A stretch of DNA of 64,000 nt from Mediterraneibacter glycyrrhizinilyticus (lineage in GTDB: Bacteria; Bacillota; Clostridia; Lachnospirales; Lachnospiraceae): assembly GCF_016902345.1 (NCBI RefSeq), contig NZ_JACJLR010000003.1:1-64000 (forward strand). Direction: 5' to 3'. The stretch's first letter is position 1, and every line of letters begins with the position of its first letter. The notes beneath the pieces were generated by a model, which saw nothing but the letters and a program-made list of their open reading frames with translations, had not been told where the DNA came from and did not search any database. A program made the translations under genes and the position numbers. Positions 52,662 to 60,866 of the stretch are shown here, in pieces.

Positions 52662-53720
52662 TCATTGTTCCCGGATGATCTTCGCATTTTCTGATACTTT
52701 CTTTTTTCTCTCCGGAACGAACCGGTTGACCAGCACGACTCCCAGGCTCACAACCAGCAGAAAATAGAAATTGAGTCCCCTGCTCACCAGCATGGAAGGA
52801 ATAAGGTAAACGGACGTAAACACATGTGCAAACACAGCCTGATACATCAGCTCTGTGATTCCCTGTGCTCCCGGAAGCGGAAGCATGTCCACCGCGATAT
52901 AGACCGACGCCTGCAGAAGAATGACTGACAGAGCATCTGATCCCTCAAGCCCAAATCCAAGATAGACCATATAGGTAAGAACAAACAGGCTGCATCTCTG
53001 CAGGAAAGTAACCACAATAACGCCCAGGAGGCGGCCCCTGTGTCGGCCAAGCCAGGCCACTGCCTGGGCATAACTCTCGATGAATCCTTTCAGTTTCTCC
53101 TCCCGTTTGAGAGAAGGCTTCCAGATCTTCATCCGGATCAGAAGGATCTCAAAAAATTTTGCTGCCCGGTATATCACTTTTGGGAACAGCATGACTCCCA
53201 GGATCAGGATAACAAGGATCACATTCAGCATCAGTCCCAGGATATAGAGCGGAAAATAATTTCCAAGACAGGCTCTCAGCGGCTCGTTCCAGAAGATCAG
53301 GATCCCGCAGCCCAGAACAACAAGCACAAATTTATATACTACAGCTACTGTCATCAGCACGACTGTACTGTCAGAGACTCTGTTCCCGTCTTTGTTCATA
53401 TAGTAGAGCTGGACCGGCTGTCCGCCTGTTGCCGAGGGAGTGATCCCGGAGTAAAAGAAGCCGATAAAGGAATACTGAAAGCAGCGGAAAAGACTGTTTT
53501 TCTTTTCTCTCATGGCATTCAAGAGATACCAGATCATAAACCCTTCCGCACAGACATAGAACAGCGCCAGCCCCACCGCGGGAATCAGATACCAGGGCGA
53601 CATCTCCGCTGCCGCCCTCATGATCTCGCCCAGATTCCGCCCGCTGAACAGGGTATAGAATGTCAGGAACATGATCAGAAGGAAAACTGCGATCTGCAGT
53701 GTTCTTTTTTTAGCGCTCAT
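52662..53720 (-). CDS. Flippase-like integral membrane protein (UPF0104/LPG-synthase TM type)
   Basis: A 352-residue polytopic protein with about eight membrane helices and the family motifs YSFIGFFYSGITPSATGGQPVQ near 85 and DMLPLPGAQGITE near 285. It resembles the transmembrane half of MprF-like lysylphosphatidylglycerol synthases, without the catalytic domain. Such proteins often move lipids or glycolipids. It is downstream of a permuted papain-fold gene and a glycosyltransferase, suggesting an envelope role; the substrate is unknown. Confidence 0.8.
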   Translation of the reverse strand: MSAKKRTLQIAVFLLIMFLTFYTLFSGRNLGEIMRAAAEMSPWYLIPAVGLALFYVCAEGFMIWYLLNAMREKKNSLFRCFQYSFIGFFYSGITPSATGGQPVQLYYMNKDGNRVSDSTVVLMTVAVVYKFVLVVLGCGILIFWNEPLRACLGNYFPLYILGLMLNVILVILILGVMLFPKVIYRAAKFFEILLIRMKIWKPSLKREEKLKGFIESYAQAVAWLGRHRGRLLGVIVVTFLQRCSLFVLTYMVYLGFGLEGSDALSVILLQASVYIAVDMLPLPGAQGITELMYQAVFAHVFTSVYLIPSMLVSRGLNFYFLLVVSLGVVLVNRFVPERKKKVSENAKIIREQ

Positions 53721-54360
53721 AGGCCGTCACTCCCGAATAAACTGTTCCCGGATAAACCGGCTGTTCCGCAGAGCCGCCGGACGGAGATCCAACCTGATGC
53801 AGTATGAGACGTCCCGCCGCATAGCCCTGACGTTCCAATCGGACCAGATCTCTTAAACTCCCCTCGAAAACAAACTCTTTCTTTTCATATTCCATAAAAT
53901 CCCTGGGTGTCACCAATGAGAAATGCTTATCCCATCGGCAGATTCCTGCTTCCTCCAGAAGTTTTGCGATATAGGAGGAACAGGTATAGTGATTTTTCTG
54001 ATAGAACGGGATCTTCCAGAGAATGAACGGGAGACCTGCTACAGCATAATGATATCGGAACCGGTTCTCCATTGATTCCCTCAGACGCTCTTCCACGAAA
54101 GACTTCTGTTCCTCGGTACATTCCAGCCGGAAGATCAGATATCCTGCCGACGGAAAAACGCGCAGTATTTTTTCCTTCTCCTCCCTCTCAAAACCTGCGA
54201 TCAGCGGCACTGCCGGATGACGTCTTCCAATGCTGTATGCTTCCTCCAAAAATGGGTCCAGTCCCAGCGCCACATGAATATATCTCTGTCGGATGACTCT
54301 CCGTATGATTCTGGCAAATAACCCCGGCGTATCCACCAGCGCTATGTAAATATGAGCCAT
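53710..54360 (-). CDS. Permuted papain-like (YiiX/NlpC-type) fold protein
   Basis: A 216-residue protein. A histidine in RYIHVALGLD near residue 29 comes before a cysteine in NHYTCSSYIAKLLEEAG near 143, the reversed His-then-Cys order of circularly permuted NlpC/P60 (YiiX/YaeF-like) peptidases. No signal peptide is seen, so it may be cytosolic or work on lipids. It overlaps the flippase-like gene by 11 bases and follows the glycosyltransferase by 15. The activity is a prediction from motif order. Confidence 0.6.
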   Translation of the reverse strand: MAHIYIALVDTPGLFARIIRRVIRQRYIHVALGLDPFLEEAYSIGRRHPAVPLIAGFEREEKEKILRVFPSAGYLIFRLECTEEQKSFVEERLRESMENRFRYHYAVAGLPFILWKIPFYQKNHYTCSSYIAKLLEEAGICRWDKHFSLVTPRDFMEYEKKEFVFEGSLRDLVRLERQGYAAGRLILHQVGSPSGGSAEQPVYPGTVYSGVTAYER

Positions 54361-54375
54361 ATTTCTTCCCCCTGT

Positions 54376-55413
54376 CTATTGAAACTGATAGATTTTTCTT
54401 GCAAATCTGTATCCGCCGACCGTGATCTTTCCTCCCAGTTTTCCGGGAAGATAAGTCAGGCCGCTTAAGGTCGAGTATCTGAGCCGGTAATAAAGGCTTT
54501 TATCATGTACCCGGATCCTCTGCCACATCCTGCGACGTTTTTTCTCTGCCTCTGCAGTCTGGATCAGCAGCAGATGGATCGATGAGATTGACAGCATGAT
54601 CGAAATATTCCGCATCATGTAAACTGCCAGCTTCGGATATTTCCTTTTCACTTCATGGAGATCCACGCTCCTTGCCACCAGGTCTGTCACTCTGATCTGC
54701 TGGTCGATCCGTTTCATCAGAACATTCTCGTTAACTGACTGATCCTCCCGGCCCAGATAATAATGATACAGATCCAGGTCCAGATAGCAGATATTTTCTG
54801 CAAACGGCAGTGGCTGATAGGAAAACAGATTGTCCACATAGAATGTATGCTCCGGGAGCTTTACGCCGGATTTTCTCAGTACCTGTGTCCGGAACATCAT
54901 CGCATGCATGATCAGGTACTGGGACGGACGGAAATGCCCGATCGCATTCCAGGTACACATTTCTCCGTCGGGAAAAATATTTCTGTAATCCATGACACGG
55001 CTCCTGCCCTCGTCCAGGTGATCATATACATAGTTACACACAAAAAGATCCGGTACAGGTTCAAACTGATCTCTGCCTCCTCCGAAAAACTCCTTGATCT
55101 TCGCAAGCAGCTTTCCATATGCCTCCTGGTCCAGCCAGTCATCTGAATCCACGACCTTGAAATAAAGTCCTGATGCCAGTTCCAGTCCCCTGTTCACACC
55201 GGATCCGTGTCCCCCGTTTTCTTTATGGACCGCCTTCACGATCCCCGGATATGCTTCTTCATACCGGTCCGCGATCTCTCCTGTTCTGTCCGTGGAGCCG
55301 TCGTCGATCACAAGGATCTCCACGTCTCTGCCTCCTGCTAGGAGAGAATTAATACATCTTTCCATATAAGCTTCCGAATTATAGCATGGTACCGTAAATG
55401 TTATATATTTCAT
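54376..55413 (-). CDS. Family 2 glycosyltransferase
   Basis: A 345-residue GT-A fold enzyme. The N-terminal TFTVPCYNSEAYMERCINSL, VLVIDDGSTD-like (ILVIDDGSTDRTGEIAD), NGGHGSGVNRGLELA and the metal-binding FKVVDSDDWLD are standard GT2 motifs. A C-terminal helical region (about 230-345) is not membrane-spanning. The ATG at 55413 has GGAAGG upstream. It likely adds sugar to a lipid or envelope polymer; the sugar is unknown. Confidence 0.88.
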   Translation of the reverse strand: MKYITFTVPCYNSEAYMERCINSLLAGGRDVEILVIDDGSTDRTGEIADRYEEAYPGIVKAVHKENGGHGSGVNRGLELASGLYFKVVDSDDWLDQEAYGKLLAKIKEFFGGGRDQFEPVPDLFVCNYVYDHLDEGRSRVMDYRNIFPDGEMCTWNAIGHFRPSQYLIMHAMMFRTQVLRKSGVKLPEHTFYVDNLFSYQPLPFAENICYLDLDLYHYYLGREDQSVNENVLMKRIDQQIRVTDLVARSVDLHEVKRKYPKLAVYMMRNISIMLSISSIHLLLIQTAEAEKKRRRMWQRIRVHDKSLYYRLRYSTLSGLTYLPGKLGGKITVGGYRFARKIYQFQ

Positions 55414-55723
55414 TTTCGCACCTTCCTCCCTGTTCCATGAAACCATAATACTAAAATTTTTCATTTCATATCATGATCCTATTGTAAACACTGCTTCTTA
55501 AGATAACAGGAATAGAATTCTTAAGAAAATAAAAAGAAATCTGAAAAACTCTAAAGTTACAGTTTAAACTGTACCGTTCTAAAAATGAAAACTTTTTAAA
55601 TTTTCTGTTCAACCCTTGAGAATCATTTGAAAAAGTTATAACATAAGAAAGATTTATCTCTGCACGGCATTGCCGAAACAGAGCTTCAAAAACAGAATTT
55701 CATTTTAGAAAGTGGGGAGTTTC
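55414..55723. other. Divergent A/T-rich intergenic region with palindromes
   Basis: A 310-base gap between the glycosyltransferase (minus) and the acidic membrane protein (plus). It holds no gene. Seen are TACAGTTTAAACTGTA (55558-55573), a perfect 16-bp palindrome, and TTCTTAAGA (55495-55503) repeated in the palindrome TTCTTAAGAA (55518-55527). The base composition is much richer in A and T than the neighbouring genes. A plus-strand promoter is suggested by TTGAGA and TATAAC near 55617-55643, but the spacing is short (15). Confidence 0.5.
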
Positions 55724-56578
55724 ATGAGTTCAGCTGATAAAAAGATTTCTGATATTTTTGATGATGACTTTGAAGTTACATATGAGGAAGACCCGGGCAT
55801 CAATCTGAAAATGTCCGGAGATACGCGCAGGATCGATTCGGTCTCAGATGAAACGGTCGTGATGTCTGACAGGACTTACCGGGATCTGTACGGAAAAAAC
55901 AACCGCCGGTTCGATGAATATGGAGATGATTTTGAGGACGACGAAGAAGAGGATGATTATGAGTATGACAGGAAACGCCGCCGTTCCTCAGGATACGATG
56001 ATGATTATGACGACGATTATGATGAACGCCGTTCCAGAGGCGGACACAGAAAAAGAAGCCGCGGAGGAGTCCCGCTTGCCGCGCCGATCCAGAAAGGCGG
56101 GAAAGCCCTCTCCAGGATCACCGGAGCGCTCCTGAGGCAGCTCTCTGTCATCCTGATCCTTGCCACCATGATCTACGTCACATACACATTCTGGCGGGCC
56201 AGCGCTCCGTACGGTGATATCGAAGAGGCCCTGCGGCAGCAAAGCATCACGCAGACCCTGGCGTCCTATCTCTGTGTCGTAGCGGTGTTCCTGCTCTTTG
56301 AGCTGATCTCACTGCTGTGGACGATGACACGGGTGCGGATGCGCAATGGTGTGGAATCATGGAAAGAAGATACCGGAAGAGGTTTTCTCTCCTTTATCAT
56401 TGTGTTCGTAAGCTCTTACATGTGTTTTCTCTTCAGCCGGTTTCTTCCGGAGACTCCGGAGGTCATATACGGAGCAAAAGGAGCCCTGGAAGTGTACGGT
56501 TCCATGCACAATATCCTCCTTGGATTGTGTGCCGCAGGAGCCATCTCCTGTCTGATCCGAAGATATTACAGACCGTAG
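55724..56578 (+). CDS. Membrane protein with long acidic N-terminal region
   Basis: A 284-residue protein of no recognised family. Residues about 1-115 are disordered and highly acidic or Asp/Tyr/Arg-rich (FEDDEEEDDYEYDRKRR-like, then DDDYDDDYDERR), followed by a basic stretch. Four membrane helices follow: LSVILILATMIYVTYTF, LASYLCVVAVFLLFELISL, LSFIIVFVSSYMCFLF and NILLGLCAAGAISCLI. The ATG at 55724 has GTGGGGAG five bases upstream. It is one of only two plus-strand genes; function unknown. Confidence 0.8.
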   Translation: MSSADKKISDIFDDDFEVTYEEDPGINLKMSGDTRRIDSVSDETVVMSDRTYRDLYGKNNRRFDEYGDDFEDDEEEDDYEYDRKRRRSSGYDDDYDDDYDERRSRGGHRKRSRGGVPLAAPIQKGGKALSRITGALLRQLSVILILATMIYVTYTFWRASAPYGDIEEALRQQSITQTLASYLCVVAVFLLFELISLLWTMTRVRMRNGVESWKEDTGRGFLSFIIVFVSSYMCFLFSRFLPETPEVIYGAKGALEVYGSMHNILLGLCAAGAISCLIRRYYRP

Positions 56579-56585
56579 ATTTTTT

Positions 56586-56627
56586 AACAGGTGCCGTATA
56601 CTTTTGCAAAAGTACACGGCACCTGTT
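56586..56627. terminator. Hairpin between convergent genes
   Basis: Arms AACAGGTGCCGT (56586-56597) and ACGGCACCTGTT (56616-56627) are perfectly complementary and continue into TACTTTTGCAAAAGTA with one mismatch, a 20-bp stem. It separates the plus-strand membrane gene from the convergent recombinase-like gene and probably ends at least one of them, though T-runs are poor. Confidence 0.75.
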
Positions 56628-56642
56628 AGATTCTTAACGCTC

Positions 56643-57536
56643 TTATGGTTTCTCCACCCTCAGCTTGACCAGATCATTCGCCTTTTTCCTCAGATTCCCC
56701 TGATAACTGCTCCCATTATATCTCCTGATCTGAAGCTCGGTCCTTCCCATCTGGCCGGCAGCCTGTTTTGGAGACGCGCCATACGCGAACAGATTAAAGG
56801 CACAGCAGTTCCTCACTGCCTCCGCACTGTAGGACTTTATCCCCGCTAAGGTACAGTATTTTTTCATCATCCTGCTGATGTACATGCTGTTGAGTCTCCC
56901 GCCTCTTCTGTTGTAAAACAGACTGGGATGCAGTTCCCTTCCTGACATATATTCTTCCAGGACTGCCCAGGCGTCCTCCGGGATATAACATGGTTCCCGC
57001 CGGTGTGCCAGGAGCACATATACTCCGTCATCATACATCACAAAATCCTCTTCCCCATTCAGCCCGACGATCTCACTTGAAGTGAGTCCTGCCCGGTACA
57101 TAAGCGTAAGGATCGTATAGACCATAACATTCTCTGACGCTGCTTTCAGGAGTACATCCATATCCTCCACCGGTACGGATCTTGCCGTCTTCTCTTCTTT
57201 TGCCATAGTCCTGAGATATGGATAAAAATGATCTTCCGCACCGTCGGGCAGGAACCCTCCCTGCTCGATGAGAAATTGTGTAAAGGAATGGAGCTCACGA
57301 AATTTTTTTGTCATTGTCAGGGGACTGATCCTTCCGTCAGCCACCCTCTTGCGCAGATTCTGATGATATTCCTCCACATCATCTCTCTTAATATCTTCAA
57401 AGTCCTTCCCTGCGATCCTGCAGAACTCATTGATATCGGACCAGTAGGATGCCTCTGTAGTCTCGCTTTTAAATCTTTTTCTGAATAAATTCCATGCTTC
57501 GGTATTGACAAAACCGGGTTCAAAGTTCTGGCTCAA
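56643..57536 (-). CDS. Tyrosine-recombinase-fold protein with degenerate active site
   Basis: About 297 residues with the two-domain layout of XerC/D-type recombinases: a SAM-like N-domain (RKRFKSETTEASYWSDINEF...) and a catalytic fold. The box I arginine is replaced: YRAGLTSSEIVGL has T where GLRxSE is expected. Box II reads SAEAVRNCCAF, keeping R but with E for the H of HxLR. The LGH histidine is R (QMGR), while a tyrosine (RRYNG) remains near the nucleophile place. Strand-exchange activity is doubtful. A TTG at 57536 with GGGGAGGG upstream is the likely start; 57563 is possible. No att sites, partner excisionase or phage genes lie near. Confidence 0.75.
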   Translation of the reverse strand: MSQNFEPGFVNTEAWNLFRKRFKSETTEASYWSDINEFCRIAGKDFEDIKRDDVEEYHQNLRKRVADGRISPLTMTKKFRELHSFTQFLIEQGGFLPDGAEDHFYPYLRTMAKEEKTARSVPVEDMDVLLKAASENVMVYTILTLMYRAGLTSSEIVGLNGEEDFVMYDDGVYVLLAHRREPCYIPEDAWAVLEEYMSGRELHPSLFYNRRGGRLNSMYISRMMKKYCTLAGIKSYSAEAVRNCCAFNLFAYGASPKQAAGQMGRTELQIRRYNGSSYQGNLRKKANDLVKLRVEKP

Positions 57537-57618
57537 CAGTTTGGCCCTCCCCTGCCTGTTCAAAAGTTTATATATTGTTATTAGTATTATTCATACTATA
57601 ACATTTTGGAGAAAAAAA

Positions 57619-57710
57619 CAAGTCTGAGAAAGTCGATACTTATCTTGATGCGCTCCCGGCGGCCCCCGGGAGCGCACTTTGCTCAAGCTTCTTTTTTCAT
57701 CTCAGACTTG
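57619..57710 (-). terminator. Large two-level terminator after the aldo-keto reductase
   Basis: Outer arms CAAGTCTGAGA (57619-57629) and TCTCAGACTTG (57700-57710) are perfect over 11 bp and, on the minus strand, followed by seven Ts. Inside is a G+C-rich stem TGCGCTCCCGG/CCGGGAGCGCA (57649-57659 and 57666-57676, 11 bp perfect). The plan resembles the element after parC. The 199-base gap has no gene. Confidence 0.8.
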
Positions 57711-57735
57711 CATTATACATATTTTCGCGCTATTT

Positions 57736-58869
57736 CTACATTCCCAGCTTCTCTGCAAAATCTGCCATTGCCTCTGAGATCTTGATCTGCTGCGGACAGA
57801 CAGCCTCACAGCTCCTGCATCCGATACATGCACTGGGCTTCTTTTCTTCCGGATAGGAGGAAAGCGCCATCGGAGCGATAAAACCGCCTTCTGTAAAGCA
57901 ATGTTCATTATACAGGTTCAAAAGTTCCGGGATATCCAGCTCCTGCGGACAGTGGCTGACACAGTAATGGCATGCCGTACACGGAAGTACCTTCTTCTCC
58001 AGCATACTGTCTGCGATGGCAAGAAGATTTTTCATCTCCTCTTCGCTCAGTGGTTTATCTTCTTCATATGTATGGATATTTGCCTTAAGCTGCTCCATAT
58101 TTGACATTCCGGAAAGTACCACTTTTACTTCCGGAAGGCTCTGGAGGAAACGGAATGCCCAGGCCGGCGTCTCCTCATCCGGGCGCATCTGCCTTAATTT
58201 TGCCGTGTTTTCCTCCGACAGGGACGCAAGTTTTCCTCCCCGAAGCGGCTCCATCACCCACACCGGAATGTTGTGTTCTTTTAAGAGTTCCGCCTTTGCC
58301 TTCCCATCCTGAAAACTCCAGTCAAGATAGTTGAGCTGAAGCTGACAGAATTCCATGCTCTCCCCGTACGCATCAAGGAACCGTTTGATCACATCGTAGC
58401 TTCCGTGAGCTGAGAATCCAAGATGACGGATCCGGCCGTTCCTCTTCTGTTCCAGAAGATAGTCATAAATCCCGTATTTCTCATCCAGGTAAGCGTCAAT
58501 ATTCATTTCACACACATTATGGAAGAGATAGAAATCAAAATATTCCACCTGACATTTTTTCAGCTGTTCTTCAAAGATTTCTTCCACTTTGTCCATATTT
58601 GACAGATCATATCCCGGGAATTTTGTAGCAAGATAAAAATTCTCGCGGGGATATTTTTTCAGGGCATTGCCCATGACGATCTCCGACTGTCCGCCGTGAT
58701 ACCCCCATGCGGTATCGTAGTAATTGATGCCATGCTCCATGGCATAAGCGACCATATCCTCTGAGGCTTTTACGTCAATCCTGGAATCGTCTCCGTCGAT
58801 GACCGGGAGACGCATGGCGCCCATACCGAGTGCAGAAAGTTTTAAGTCCTGAAAATCTCTGTAAATCAT
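57736..58869 (-). CDS. Aldo/keto reductase with C-terminal 4Fe-4S ferredoxin domain
   Basis: A 377-residue protein: an AKR barrel (1-about 270) with LGMGAMRLPV, INYYDTAWGYHGGQSE (catalytic Asp/Tyr region) and FLATKFPG, fused to a ferredoxin domain with CTACHYCVSHCP near 297 and ACIGCRSCEAVCP near 345, two 4Fe-4S sites. Relatives are common in anaerobes but rarely characterised; the electron donor is probably ferredoxin. It has its own promoter. Confidence 0.9.
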   Translation of the reverse strand: MIYRDFQDLKLSALGMGAMRLPVIDGDDSRIDVKASEDMVAYAMEHGINYYDTAWGYHGGQSEIVMGNALKKYPRENFYLATKFPGYDLSNMDKVEEIFEEQLKKCQVEYFDFYLFHNVCEMNIDAYLDEKYGIYDYLLEQKRNGRIRHLGFSAHGSYDVIKRFLDAYGESMEFCQLQLNYLDWSFQDGKAKAELLKEHNIPVWVMEPLRGGKLASLSEENTAKLRQMRPDEETPAWAFRFLQSLPEVKVVLSGMSNMEQLKANIHTYEEDKPLSEEEMKNLLAIADSMLEKKVLPCTACHYCVSHCPQELDIPELLNLYNEHCFTEGGFIAPMALSSYPEEKKPSACIGCRSCEAVCPQQIKISEAMADFAEKLGM

Positions 58870-58951
58870 AGCTCATCCTTCTTTCTCTCTGATTTTCCAT
58901 CTACAGGCTGCAGCCCGGCATCCACCGCATCCTGCCGCCAGTACCTGTTTT

Positions 58952-58980
58952 ATTATAAACAGATTTTCTTTCGCTGTCTA
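58952..58980 (-). promoter_or_regulatory. Promoter of the aldo-keto reductase gene
   Basis: On the minus strand TAGACA (58975-58980) and a perfect TATAAT (58952-58957) are 17 bases apart, about 80 bases before the start codon. The rest of the 190-base gap shows nothing clear. Confidence 0.7.
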
Positions 58981-59059
58981 ATACCTGTGGTCAATAGCTG
59001 TGTATACGTTTCCGCTATACCTCCGGTAAGCTGCCCTTTCTCTTCCCCGCTTTCCTTAT

Positions 59060-59677
59060 TTACCTTATAAAATTTGTATGCTCAGAAGGTTCCTTCTCCG
59101 GAAGTCCGTACTTTTCTTTTCCAAGAGCGATGCTCTTCATGAGAAATGTCATGCTGCGTGCCAGCGTCCGCATGGTCTGCAGTCCTTCCGCATCCTGCTC
59201 TGCCTCCCCCGGCACTCTGCCGTGGATGCTGTTCCAGTACTGGCTGGAAGCGACTGGCATCCCGCTGATCGTGAAATATTTGTTCAGCTCGTCAAAAGTC
59301 GCAGAAAGACCGCCTCTCCTTGCAGCCACCACGCTTGCGCCCACCTTCATGGACTTGTCAAAGGGCGTGCTGTAGAACAGCCGGTCAAGAAACGCGATCA
59401 GTGTCGCATTTGCAGAAGCATAGTAGACCGGGCTTGCGACCACCAGCCCGTCACACTCCTCAAATTTCGGTGCAGCCTGGTTGACCGCATCGTCAAACAC
59501 GCATTGTCCCTTTGATGCGCAGGAATTGCAGGCGATACATCCCCGGATCGGTCTGTTTCCCACATGAACGATCTCTGTCTCCAGACCTTCCGCTTCAAAT
59601 ACTTTCTCCATCTCATGGAGAGCGGTATACGTATTTCCCTTTGCATGAGGACTTCCGTTGATCATCAAAACTTTCAT
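59060..59677 (-). CDS. Iron-sulfur flavoprotein-like NADPH-dependent FMN reductase
   Basis: A 205-residue flavodoxin-fold protein. The phosphate-binding NGSPHAKGNTY lies near residue 8. The compact cysteine motif CIACNSCASKGQC near 47 has C-x2-C-x2-C-x5-C spacing, as in iron-sulfur flavoprotein Isf, so it may carry both FMN and a 4Fe-4S cluster. VVASPVYYASANATL follows. It is expected to pass electrons in the cytosol. AAGGAG precedes the ATG. Confidence 0.85.
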   Translation of the reverse strand: MKVLMINGSPHAKGNTYTALHEMEKVFEAEGLETEIVHVGNRPIRGCIACNSCASKGQCVFDDAVNQAAPKFEECDGLVVASPVYYASANATLIAFLDRLFYSTPFDKSMKVGASVVAARRGGLSATFDELNKYFTISGMPVASSQYWNSIHGRVPGEAEQDAEGLQTMRTLARSMTFLMKSIALGKEKYGLPEKEPSEHTNFIR

Positions 59678-59722
59678 TTCATTCCACTCCTTCTGTTCAT
59701 TCTGATAAAGATCCCACTGAAA

Positions 59723-59752
59723 GACCGCACCTGCGTCTCTGCCGGTGCGGTC
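59723..59752 (-). terminator. Terminator after the GGGtGRT gene
   Basis: Perfect 9-bp arms GACCGCACC (59723-59731) and GGTGCGGTC (59744-59752) with a 12-base loop. On the minus strand it is followed by TTTCAG, a modest T-tract. It separates the GGGtGRT gene from the flavoprotein gene. Confidence 0.7.
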
Positions 59753-59789
59753 CCTAAAATCATATCATATTATTATACAGTTTTACTGA

Positions 59790-60800
59790 TTAAAACTTGC
59801 CTGCTTTTGCTGCTTCCTCAATAGAAACTGCAACTGCAACTGTCATACCAACCATCGGGTTGTTTCCTGCTCCGATCAGACCCATCATCTCAACGTGAGC
59901 CGGTACGGAAGAAGAACCTGCGAACTGTGCGTCAGAGTGCATACGTCCGAGTGTATCTGTCATACCGTAGGAAGCCGGGCCTGCTGCCATGTTGTCCGGG
60001 TGAAGTGTACGTCCTGTACCACCGCCTGAAGCAACAGAGAAGTATTTCTTTCCTGCCTCTACGCACTCTTTCTTGTATGTACCTGCAACCGGGTGCTGGA
60101 AACGTGTCGGGTTCGTGGAGTTACCTGTGATGGAAACGTCAACGCCCTCTTTCCACATGATCGCAACACCTTCACGAACATCGTTTGCTCCGTAGCAGTT
60201 TACTTTGGAACGAAGTCCGTCAGAGTAGGATGTGCGGGAAACTTCTTTGAGTTCTCCTGTGTAGTAGTCATACTCTGTCTGTACATATGTGAATCCGTTG
60301 ATTCTGGAGATGATCTTAGCCGCATCTTTTCCAAGACCGTTCAGGATAACACGAAGAGGTTTCTTACGAACCTTGTTTGCTTTCTCCGCAATACCGATCG
60401 CACCCTCTGCAGCTGCGAATGACTCGTGTCCTGCAAGGAAAGCGAAGCAGTCTGTATCCTCTTCAAGGAGCATTTTCCCAAGATTTCCGTGTCCGAGACC
60501 AACCTTACGCTGATCTGCCACAGATCCCGGGATACAGAAAGCCTGAAGGCCTTCTCCGATCGCTGCCGCTGCGTCTGCCGCTCTTGTGCATCCTTTCTTG
60601 ATCGCGATCGCTGCGCCTGTGATATAAGCCCAGCACGCATTCTCGAAGCAGATCGGCTGGATTCCTTTGATCTGGTTGTAAACGTCCAGTCCGGCATCTT
60701 TTGTGATCTTCTCTGCTTCTTCCAGGGAAGCGATGCCGTAGCTGTTCAAAACTTCATTGATTTTATCAATTCTTCTTTCATATGATTCAAATAAAGCCAT
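59790..60800 (-). CDS. GGGtGRT family protein
   Basis: A 336-residue member of the GGGtGRT family (Pfam PF14057), named for the motif SVASGGGTGRTLHPDN near residue 255. Other conserved-looking parts are GHGNLGKMLLEED near 105 and the C-terminal MVGMTVAVAVSIEEA. The function is unknown. Homologues commonly lie beside a NifU-like scaffold gene, as here (66 bases apart, scaffold first in transcription), so a role in Fe-S metabolism is inferred. AGGAGG precedes the ATG. Confidence 0.9.
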   Translation of the reverse strand: MALFESYERRIDKINEVLNSYGIASLEEAEKITKDAGLDVYNQIKGIQPICFENACWAYITGAAIAIKKGCTRAADAAAAIGEGLQAFCIPGSVADQRKVGLGHGNLGKMLLEEDTDCFAFLAGHESFAAAEGAIGIAEKANKVRKKPLRVILNGLGKDAAKIISRINGFTYVQTEYDYYTGELKEVSRTSYSDGLRSKVNCYGANDVREGVAIMWKEGVDVSITGNSTNPTRFQHPVAGTYKKECVEAGKKYFSVASGGGTGRTLHPDNMAAGPASYGMTDTLGRMHSDAQFAGSSSVPAHVEMMGLIGAGNNPMVGMTVAVAVSIEEAAKAGKF

Positions 60801-60866
60801 TTATATATCCTCCTGATTTATTTACCTATGTCAATTTCCGTATAAAAGACAACTGTGCCTTGCACA

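Noticed and set aside
56586-57563. Prophage or integrative element carrying the recombinase-like gene
   Set aside because: No att repeats, no tRNA gene, no phage or conjugation genes, and neighbours are ordinary chromosomal genes.
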